Origin: Bacteroidota bacterium
GTDB lineage: Bacteria; Bacteroidota; Ignavibacteria; SZUA-365
Assembly (NCBI GenBank): GCA_014860565.1
Contig: JACZJN010000147.1
Coordinates: 1 to 34,573 of the forward strand
Length of the DNA: 34,573 bases
Reading direction: 5' to 3'
Below, one piece after another: positions 24,412 to 30,625 of the stretch. Under the pieces are notes generated by a model. That model did no database searches and was not told where the DNA came from. It saw only the letters and a list, made by a program, of their open reading frames with translations. Numbering within the stretch: position 1 is the stretch's first letter; the number at the start of each line of letters is the position of its first letter. A program made the position numbers and the translations under genes.

Positions 24412-25701
24412 ATGTCAACCGGAATCGAAATACTTGTCGTCGAAGACAGTCCCACCCAGGCGCTGAAGCTCAAGTACATCCTCGAAAAACAGGAGTATGC
24501 CGTCCGTCTCGCCACGAATGGTCGGGAGGGACTCGAAGCGATCGCCCAGCGGCGCCCGACACTGGTCATTTCGGATGTCCTTATGCCGGAGATGGACGGC
24601 TACGAGCTGTGCTCCCACATCAAGGCGGACGACGAATTAAGCAGCATACCGGTCATTCTTCTCACGACACTTTCCGATCCGCAGGACATCATTCGGGGGC
24701 TGGAAAGCGGGGCGGACAATTTTCTCAACAAGCCCTACAGCGAGGAAGCGCTGCTTTCTCGCATCAAGTACATTCTCATCAACATGGACGTTCGCACGCG
24801 CACGCGCACGGGCATGGGGATAGAGATCTACTTCGCGAACAAGAAGCATTATCTCACGTCGGAACGCATCCAGATCATCGATCTTCTCTTGTCGACGTAC
24901 GAAAATGCGGTCGAGAAAAACAGGGAGTTGGAGCTAGCCAACAAAAAACTGCGTGCGGTACAGGAAGAAATCGAAAAAAGCAACGATCAGCTCAAACAGC
25001 TCAACGAGCAGAAAAACATGCTGCTGGGAATGGCGGCGCACGACCTGCGGAATCCGCTCTACCTGATCGAGGGCTACAGCGAATTTCTGCTGAAGGACAA
25101 CAGCGAGAATATTTCCGCCGATCAGCGCACCATCATTTCCGCCATACAGAGCAGCAGCACATACATGGTGCAGATGATCAATGACCTGCTCGATGTGCAC
25201 AAGATCGAGACGGGTAAAATGGACCTTAAACTCGAGGTCGCGGATTTTACACAGGTCGTACGCAATGTCATAGACCGGAATGAATTCTCGGCAACAAACA
25301 AGGGTGTTGAAATAACGGTGTCTCTTCCTGACGATATTCCTCACTTCCTCTTCGATCCTTCACGGATTGAGCAGGTGATGGGGAATCTCATCGATAACGC
25401 GATCAAATTCTCGTTCAAAGGCTCTGCGATTGAAGTATCCGTGCAATATCATGATGCCGAGATCATGTTTTCCGTGAAGGATTACGGTCCGGGAATTCCC
25501 GAAAAGGAACAGGGCCGACTCTTCAAACCTTTCAGCACCACAAGCGTGAAGCCCACGGGGAACGAGAAAAGCACAGGGCTCGGGCTTGCGATAGCCGAAA
25601 GCATCGTCTCGAAGCATAATGGGAGGATCTGGGTCCAGAGCGAACAGGGGAAAGGTTCGCAATTCTGCTTCGCGCTCCCGGTTCGGCAGCAATACGTCTG
25701 A
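24412..25701 (+). CDS. Response regulator-histidine kinase fusion (REC-coiled coil-HisKA-HATPase), probable operon output
   Basis: A 429-residue soluble protein. The receiver (~5-125) has E11-D12, phospho-acceptor D55 in ISDVLMPEMDG and K107 in NKPYS. A long coiled coil (~165-200) leads to HisKA with His210 in AAHDLRNP. HATPase has NLIDNAIKFS, DYGPGIP and STGLGLAI. It occupies the operon slot that WspR (REC-GGDEF) or FrzZ fills elsewhere, so the CheA-REC kinase probably phosphorylates D55 and thereby controls a second kinase. The frame runs upstream to 24313; ATG 24412 is preferred because AGGA precedes it and it starts just after the cheB stop at 24410. ATG 24391 is the alternative. Confidence 0.9.
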   Translation: MSTGIEILVVEDSPTQALKLKYILEKQEYAVRLATNGREGLEAIAQRRPTLVISDVLMPEMDGYELCSHIKADDELSSIPVILLTTLSDPQDIIRGLESGADNFLNKPYSEEALLSRIKYILINMDVRTRTRTGMGIEIYFANKKHYLTSERIQIIDLLLSTYENAVEKNRELELANKKLRAVQEEIEKSNDQLKQLNEQKNMLLGMAAHDLRNPLYLIEGYSEFLLKDNSENISADQRTIISAIQSSSTYMVQMINDLLDVHKIETGKMDLKLEVADFTQVVRNVIDRNEFSATNKGVEITVSLPDDIPHFLFDPSRIEQVMGNLIDNAIKFSFKGSAIEVSVQYHDAEIMFSVKDYGPGIPEKEQGRLFKPFSTTSVKPTGNEKSTGLGLAIAESIVSKHNGRIWVQSEQGKGSQFCFALPVRQQYV

Positions 25702-25749
25702 GATTACAGATCGAGTATCCCCAGTATTATCGTGCAAAAACCGAAATAC

Positions 25750-25769
25750 GCCGACCTTCCGAGGTCGGC
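25750..25769 (+). terminator. Hairpin closing the chemosensory operon
   Basis: A perfect 8-bp GC-rich stem, gccgacct (25750-25757) with aggtcggc (25762-25769), encloses a 4-base loop and is followed by atatttgc. The T-tract is short, so it is a probable rather than certain terminator. It lies in the 134-bp gap between the chemosensory operon and the OmpR-type regulator. Confidence 0.55.
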
Positions 25770-25835
25770 ATATTTGCAAATTGTCTGCGGTTGACGTAAA
25801 ATACCCGCGGATTACTCAACATAATACCGGCCGCA

Positions 25836-26513
25836 ATGAGACTTCTTATCGTAGAAGACGAAATCAAGGTTTCTCAGTTCCTTCAAAAAGGCTTTGAGGA
25901 AGAATTATTTTCAGTCGACACCGCCCAGGACGGGGAGCAGGGCTTGTTCCTTGCGATGACCGAAAACTATGACGTCATCATCCTCGACCTCATGCTCCCG
26001 AAAATGAACGGGGTCGATGTTCTGAAGGAACTTCGCAAGGAAAAATCCACACCCGTGCTCGTGCTGACCGCCAAGGGACAGCTGGAGAGCAAGGTGGAGG
26101 TTCTGAACATCGGGGCGGACGACTACTTGACCAAACCGTTCGCACTTGCGGAATGCATCGCCCGTGTGCGATCCCTTATGCGCCGCGCGCAGATGGAAAA
26201 ACCTTCGAACGTCCTCTCTGCCGATACCCTGGAGCTCGATCAGATCCAGCATATCGTCAAGAGGGAAGGCAAGGTGATTGATCTTACCGTCAAGGAGTTC
26301 AAGCTCCTCGAGTATCTGCTCCGCAGCAAGAATACCGTTCTGACGCGCTCTGCCATCATCGAGCATATCTGGGAAATCACCTTCGATACAGGGACCAACG
26401 TACTCGACGTCTACATGACGCGTCTGCGCAAGAAAGTGGACGACGATTTCGAAGTGAAGCTCATCCATACCATACGCGGCGTCGGCTACATTCTCAAGGA
26501 CGACGAGGAATGA
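25836..26513 (+). CDS. OmpR/PhoB-family response regulator
   Basis: A 225-residue DNA-binding regulator. The receiver (1-~118) has E7/D8, phospho-acceptor D51 in IILDLMLPKMNG, the TAK switch residue at ~78-80 and K100 in TKPF. The winged-helix domain (~125-222) contains LTVKEFKLLEYLL and ends IHTIRGVGYIL, as in the CusR/PhoB group. The start has no convincing Shine-Dalgarno, but the MRLLIVEDE opening fits the family exactly. Its stop overlaps the kinase start (ATGA), so the two are co-translated. It sits directly upstream of the pilus-like locus; whether it binds the repeats there is untested. Confidence 0.95.
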   Translation: MRLLIVEDEIKVSQFLQKGFEEELFSVDTAQDGEQGLFLAMTENYDVIILDLMLPKMNGVDVLKELRKEKSTPVLVLTAKGQLESKVEVLNIGADDYLTKPFALAECIARVRSLMRRAQMEKPSNVLSADTLELDQIQHIVKREGKVIDLTVKEFKLLEYLLRSKNTVLTRSAIIEHIWEITFDTGTNVLDVYMTRLRKKVDDDFEVKLIHTIRGVGYILKDDEE

Positions 26514-27565
26514 AAATCGGTCAGAGGCAGAAGGCCATTCTGCTCTACTCTTCGACCATTTTCGGCGCCTTCGTGCTGATCTTTCTTCTGGTCATCACGA
26601 TTTTCACACAGCATTTCTATTCCTTGAATGTTTTCGACTCGAACGTACTCGAACGATACCGCTCGACATTCACGGGCATAGGTATTTTGTTCATCCCTGC
26701 CGGGCTGTTTTTCGCGCTTGCTATCGGCTGGATTATTTCCCAGGAACTGCATCCCAAGAAGCAGCGGGATAGTTTCCGTATTGATGGCCCGGGAGACATT
26801 GCCGAAAGGGAAGAGGATTTCCGGGAAAAGATTCACACGGTGCACAGCACCATCAAGAGCATGCAGGCGGCGTACGAGCAGATTCAGACGTTCTCCGCGA
26901 ATGCTTCGCACGAACTGCGTACGCCGCTGACGATCATGCGCGGCGAGATCGAGCTCGCCCTGCGCAACCCGAAATCCCCCGATGAATATCAACTCCTGCT
27001 CGGGAGCCTGCACGAGGAGATCATGCGGCTCTCGCGCATACTCGACGATCTCCTGCTGATTGCGAAAACGGAGATCGGCGAACGACCGATAGAACTGCAG
27101 CCGATGGATCTGCGGGAACTTGTCGAGGAATTGGCGGACGAGGCGGAGATGTTCGCTGAACAGACGGGGATCAACTTCGAGCTCGGCGAAACCGTCGATG
27201 CATTCGTCGAAGCGGAACCCCTGCGCATCCGTCGTGTGCTGCTCAATCTGATTGACAACGCCGTCAAGTACAACCGGAAGAACGGAACGGTGCGAATGTC
27301 GATGGCGCTCGATAACGATTTCGTCGCGGTGCGCGTCGAGGACACCGGCATCGGGATTCCTCCCGAAGCCATCCCCCGGCTCTTCGAGCGCTTTTACCGA
27401 GTCAACGATTCCGAGAAGCAGGGGACGAAGGGCACCGGCCTCGGACTCTACCTGGTGCACTGGATCGTCAAGAACCACGGCGGAACGATCGAGGTGGAAA
27501 GCCAGCCTGGGCAGGGCAGCGCCTTCACCCTGCGCCTCCCGCTGCGCAATGTTAGCATATCATAG
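26510..27565 (+). CDS. Membrane histidine kinase partnered with the OmpR regulator
   Basis: A 351-residue kinase. Two TM helices (~10-33 and ~54-77) are separated by only ~20 residues, so there is essentially no periplasmic sensing domain; it may sense the membrane or a partner protein. A short linker follows (no clear HAMP consensus). HisKA has His134 in NASHELRTPL. HATPase has NLIDNAVKYN, DTGIGIPPE, RFYRVN and GTGLGLYLV. All catalytic boxes are intact. It overlaps the regulator stop by four bases. The stop is followed by 329 bp without a credible gene, which holds two copies of the 46-bp repeat. Confidence 0.93.
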   Translation: MKIGQRQKAILLYSSTIFGAFVLIFLLVITIFTQHFYSLNVFDSNVLERYRSTFTGIGILFIPAGLFFALAIGWIISQELHPKKQRDSFRIDGPGDIAEREEDFREKIHTVHSTIKSMQAAYEQIQTFSANASHELRTPLTIMRGEIELALRNPKSPDEYQLLLGSLHEEIMRLSRILDDLLLIAKTEIGERPIELQPMDLRELVEELADEAEMFAEQTGINFELGETVDAFVEAEPLRIRRVLLNLIDNAVKYNRKNGTVRMSMALDNDFVAVRVEDTGIGIPPEAIPRLFERFYRVNDSEKQGTKGTGLGLYLVHWIVKNHGGTIEVESQPGQGSAFTLRLPLRNVSIS

Positions 27566-27634
27566 TATAATACCCGATACTCTTAAGACATTACCCTCAG
27601 CAACTCATCCAGCCCTCCTACTTACCTTTCACTC

Positions 27635-27680
27635 TTGTAATTCTGCATTCAGCGGTTTGTAAGGTTCGCCTTGTAAATTG
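27635..27680 (+). repeat. 46-bp TTGTAA-rich repeat, copy A
   Basis: It begins TTGTAATTCTGCATTCAG and ends CTTGTAAATTG. It contains TTGTAA at repeat positions 1, 23 and 37. By eye it matches copy B at about 37 of 46 bases without gaps. It lies in the 329-bp gap between the kinase and the first pilin-like gene, 132 bp upstream of copy B. Confidence 0.75.
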
Positions 27681-27766
27681 ACCTCTGTAACATTCATCAG
27701 GTCAGTGAAACAATACGCAATCATGTTCAACAGCTCTTCAAAATCGGCCCCGGAAATGTTACATCG

Positions 27767-27812
27767 TTGTAATGCAGAATTCAGCCGTTTGTAAGAATGA
27801 CCATGTAAATTG
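27767..27812 (+). repeat. 46-bp TTGTAA-rich repeat, copy B
   Basis: It begins TTGTAATGCAGAATTCAG and ends CATGTAAATTG, with no gaps relative to copies A and C. It starts 128 bp before the ATG of the first pilin-like gene. The remaining gap sequence, 27566-27894, shows no gene I would defend. Confidence 0.75.
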
Positions 27813-27894
27813 CACAGTAGATTTTCGCAGTAAGAAAACAGTCCTAGTTCTCTAATCACACTCTCTCTCTTCAACATTTTCCAGGAGATTTGTT

Positions 27895-28332
27895 ATGGGT
27901 ACGCAACAGCTTCTTCTCATCGTCCTCGGTGTCATCATTGTCGGTATCGCCGTTGTGGTTGGTATCAACATCTTCGGATCCAACGCTGAGCAGGCCAACA
28001 AGGATGCCGTGACGCAGGATTGCCTCCGCGTCGCAGCGGCAGCACAGGGCTTCTTCCGCAAGCCGGAAATGCTCGGTGGCGGCGAAGGCGATTTCACGAA
28101 CATTGAAATCACCGATTGCGGTATGACCGCTGACGACGGTGAGACCATGGTCAGCACGAACATCAACGGTGTGTATACCCTCTCTGGTAATGCCGATGCG
28201 GATCTCACTATTACCGGCAATCCCCTCGATGGAACTGGAGCAGCCGACGTCGAACGTGCTGTCGTGATCACGCTCGACATGGCCGGTGCCACCGATGCCG
28301 ACCGCGTTTCGACTGCATACACTGGCTGGTAA
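27895..28332 (+). CDS. Small pilin-like protein 1 (leaderless, type IV pilin/pseudopilin-like)
   Basis: A 145-residue protein. A hydrophobic helix begins almost at the start codon (MGTQQLLLIVLGVIIVGIAV, continuing to ~28), followed by a charged helix (SNAEQANKDAVTQDCLRVA) and a beta-rich C-terminal domain ending YTGW. This is the shape of a type IV pilin or pseudopilin: helical spine plus globular head, with C43 and C75 well placed for a disulfide. It lacks a basic leader and the G|F-x3-E prepilin peptidase site. AGGAG lies seven bases before the ATG. Its own strong terminator follows, as expected for an abundant monocistronic subunit. The pilin role is inferred from architecture and from the GspE/GspF genes downstream; I do not recognise a named family. 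Confidence 0.7.
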   Translation: MGTQQLLLIVLGVIIVGIAVVVGINIFGSNAEQANKDAVTQDCLRVAAAAQGFFRKPEMLGGGEGDFTNIEITDCGMTADDGETMVSTNINGVYTLSGNADADLTITGNPLDGTGAADVERAVVITLDMAGATDADRVSTAYTGW

Positions 28333-28371
28333 TATCAACCAACGGAACTCTCTCTTCATAGCATTCGGTTC

Positions 28372-28403
28372 AACGCCGCCGTCCCCGGGACGGCGGCGTT
28401 TTT
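28372..28403 (+). terminator. Strong rho-independent terminator after pilin-like gene 1
   Basis: A perfect 13-bp stem, aacgccgccgtcc (28372-28384) with ggacggcggcgtt (28388-28400), has a 3-base loop and is followed by tttaat, giving five Ts in a row with the stem end. This is the strongest terminator in the window. It isolates the first pilin-like gene as its own transcript. Confidence 0.92.
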
Positions 28404-28444
28404 AATATTACCCCGGTGATGCGAGAGTCCGATAGGTTTCAATT

Positions 28445-28490
28445 TTGTAATGCCGGATTTAATCGTTTGTAATGTTGCACTTGTAGATTG
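28445..28490 (+). repeat. 46-bp TTGTAA-rich repeat, copy C
   Basis: It begins TTGTAATGCCGGATTTAATC and ends CTTGTAGATTG. By eye it matches copy B at about 34 of 46 bases without gaps. It starts 115 bp before the ATG of the second pilin-like gene, just after the terminator of the first. Confidence 0.72.
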
Positions 28491-28559
28491 CATTCAAGTA
28501 TGTGCAGGAACCCTGAAGTAGATAACAGGTTGTCGACAGCAGTGTAAAGGAGCGTTGAA

Positions 28560-28976
28560 ATGGGTTCACAACAGTTATTGCTGATCGTTCTCGGGTGTAT
28601 CGTTGTCGGCACGGGCGTGGCCCTGGCGCTTCTGTTTTTTGGCTCAAGCGCCGAGCAGGCGAACAAGGACGCGCTGACGCAGGATTGCCTCAAACTGATC
28701 TCTACCGCGCAGGCCTATTTCGGCAAGCCCGCAATGCTGGGCGGTGGGGACCACTCATTCAAGGGGATCACGATTCGTGATTGCGGCATGGCGATGAACG
28801 AGAAAGGCGTGGGGCAGAACCTGACCGGCACATTCGCAATGGTGGATATCACGGATCCCACGCTGAGCGTTCAGGCAGTGTCAAACACGAATGCCGCACA
28901 GACGGTTACCGTAACCATCGACATGCGCGAGAGTACCCCTGAAAAACGTCTTTCCGTCGAATATACGGGTTGGTGA
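28560..28976 (+). CDS. Small pilin-like protein 2 (paralog of the preceding gene)
   Basis: A 138-residue paralog of the 27895-28332 product. The first 45 residues are nearly the same (MGSQQLLLIVLG, SSAEQANKDALTQDCLKL), the two cysteines keep positions 43 and 75, and the protein again ends YTGW; the middle of the head domain has diverged. An extra cysteine (C13) sits inside the TM helix. No prepilin leader or Glu5-type signature is seen. AAGGAG lies seven bases before the ATG. No terminator separates it from the platform gene, so it may be read together with the assembly genes, unlike its neighbour. A role as alternative or initiating subunit is inference. Confidence 0.7.
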   Translation: MGSQQLLLIVLGCIVVGTGVALALLFFGSSAEQANKDALTQDCLKLISTAQAYFGKPAMLGGGDHSFKGITIRDCGMAMNEKGVGQNLTGTFAMVDITDPTLSVQAVSNTNAAQTVTVTIDMRESTPEKRLSVEYTGW

Positions 28977-29046
28977 TCATAACGCGCTTTTTGGCCCGAA
29001 TCCCCTCCGATTATTACTCGCCTCTCTCTCAACCTGCCTTTCATAT

Positions 29047-29092
29047 TTGTAATGCGTGTTTAAGTCCCTGTTAAGAATGCAGCACTATCTTA
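29047..29092 (+). repeat. Degenerate 46-bp repeat, copy D
   Basis: It shares TTGTAATGC at the start, preceded by CTTTCA as in copy A, and a TTAAGAATG block at the position of the second hexamer. The third hexamer is not recognisable. It starts 130 bp before the platform-protein ATG. It is the weakest copy, and its family membership is partly supported by its position. Confidence 0.45.
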
Positions 29093-29176
29093 CGGTGTGA
29101 GGATGCGACCGACTGTCCCGTTTCAGAGAGCATCGCAGCGCATCCGAAGGAAGTAGGAAAAGAAAGGAAGTATATC

Positions 29177-30625
29177 ATGGCGGATTTCAGATTCCAGGGC
29201 GTTGTCCCATCCGGGAAGATCATCCAGGGTACCATATCGGCTAACAACGCGGCCGAGGCGAAGAAGAAGATTCAGGAACTGTCGAAGGGACGCGGTTTCC
29301 GCCTCAATCAGCTCGACAAGCGTGCGGCATACGTCTACAAGGCGAAAAAAGGCGAGAAGGTCACCGAGGGTGAGCAGAAGGCCTATTCGAAGTCCGAGGT
29401 CGAGAATGCTCTTACTTCAATGGGGTACAAGGTCGTTTATGTCCGCAAAAAATTGGCTATCAATGTCGGTTCACCGCCGGTTGCGGATATCATCACTTTT
29501 GTGCGCCTGAGCGCCGACCTTCTGCGTGAGAAACTCCCCTTCAACGAAGTGATCAGTCTCCTTTCCAATGACATGGAAAACCGGATGCTGAAGGAGACGC
29601 TCAAGGATATCAATTCCGATCTCCGCAAGGGCGCCGAAAGCGAGCGCGTGTTCATGAAATACGAGCATGTTCTCGGAAAATTCACCGCGAAGATGCTGGG
29701 CCTCGCCTCGAAAAGCGGCGCCATGGCCGAAATGTATGAATCGACTGCGAAGTTTCTCGAGCGCCGTATGGAATTCAAAAAAAGCATGAAGAGCGCGATG
29801 ATGATGCCCATGATCACTCTCGTCATTCTCTTCCTGGCTGTGATCTTCTACGTTGCATACATATTTCCCGAAACAGCGCGCATGTTCCTCAAATACGGCA
29901 TCGAACTGCCGCCCATGACCGCCGCCACGCTTGAATTTTCGGAGTGGCTGGTCGCAAACATCATTTTCTTCGTGATTGCGACGATCGGAATGATTGTGGG
30001 CGTGATCATGCTCTTCACGAATGCGAAAAGCCGAACGTGGATCGATAAGATTTCCTTCCGTGTTCCCGTTCTCGGTGGGCTGATACACAAGACTGCCATC
30101 GAGGTATTCTGCCGCGTGTTTTATTCGCTGTACAGCGGTTCGGGTGAAAACATCGATGTGATCAAGACCGCGGCGGAGGCGACGGGAAACAAACATTTCG
30201 AGAGACAGATCCTCACGGTCACTATTCCCATGATGCTCAAACACGGGAAAGGACTGCACGAGAGCTTCGAGGCTTCCGGTGTGTTTACACGCACGGCTCT
30301 GTCCCGCTTCCATGCGGGCGCCGAGACGGGTATGGTCCGCGAAACGGCCCAACAGCTCGCCAACTACTACGAGCGTGAAACCACGTACAAGCTGAAGTCG
30401 GTTGTCGATTTCATGCAGCTGTGGGTCGCACTCCTTATCATGGTCGTCATGGCCGCCCTGACTATCGTTTCGTCCGAAACCTCCGTCATCAAACCGAAAG
30501 CAGCTCCGGGCATGGGCGACTTCTGGTATCTGCACATGCTCCTCACCACCGGACCCATTACTCACTATCTGAAACGGATCTACAATGGATGCCGCAGCTT
30601 CCTTACTGGAACGGAAAATCGATAA
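29177..30625 (+). CDS. GspF/PilC-family inner-membrane platform protein with duplicated N-terminal module
   Basis: A 482-residue polytopic protein of the type II secretion/type IV pilus platform family, which anchors the assembly ATPase and pulls subunits from the membrane. Two GspF domains (~105-230 and ~305-430) and three TM helices (~208-230, ~260-282, ~412-432) are seen. Landmarks are FVRLSADLLREKLPFNEVI, LASKSGAMAEMYEST and FHAGAETGMVRETAQQLANYYERE. The N-terminus normally has one module of the form F.Y.a....G....G...A....eA...L...G. Here two appear in series: residues 4-45 (FRFQGVVPSGKIIQGTISAN) and 52-91 (YVYKAKKGEKVTEGEQKA). AAGGAAG lies six bases before the ATG. The 3' end overlaps the ATPase gene by 41 bp. 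Confidence 0.93.
   Translation: MADFRFQGVVPSGKIIQGTISANNAAEAKKKIQELSKGRGFRLNQLDKRAAYVYKAKKGEKVTEGEQKAYSKSEVENALTSMGYKVVYVRKKLAINVGSPPVADIITFVRLSADLLREKLPFNEVISLLSNDMENRMLKETLKDINSDLRKGAESERVFMKYEHVLGKFTAKMLGLASKSGAMAEMYESTAKFLERRMEFKKSMKSAMMMPMITLVILFLAVIFYVAYIFPETARMFLKYGIELPPMTAATLEFSEWLVANIIFFVIATIGMIVGVIMLFTNAKSRTWIDKISFRVPVLGGLIHKTAIEVFCRVFYSLYSGSGENIDVIKTAAEATGNKHFERQILTVTIPMMLKHGKGLHESFEASGVFTRTALSRFHAGAETGMVRETAQQLANYYERETTYKLKSVVDFMQLWVALLIMVVMAALTIVSSETSVIKPKAAPGMGDFWYLHMLLTTGPITHYLKRIYNGCRSFLTGTENR

Noticed and set aside
24793-24810. Three tandem cgcacg hexamers in the REC-kinase gene as a phase-variation tract
   Set aside because: Slippage by one unit would only add or remove an Arg-Thr pair without changing frame. 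Three copies is too few to suggest a switch.
27629-27877. 82-codon minus-strand frame spanning repeats A and B as a gene
   Set aside because: There is no ribosome site and no recognisable fold, and it lies in the leader of pilin-like gene 1. The repeat pattern is reported as a finding instead.
28470-28495. Sigma-54-type promoter inside repeat C (GTTGCAC ... ATTGCAT)
   Set aside because: The spacing between the two elements is two bases too long, the GG of the -24 box is absent, and copies A and B do not preserve the pattern.
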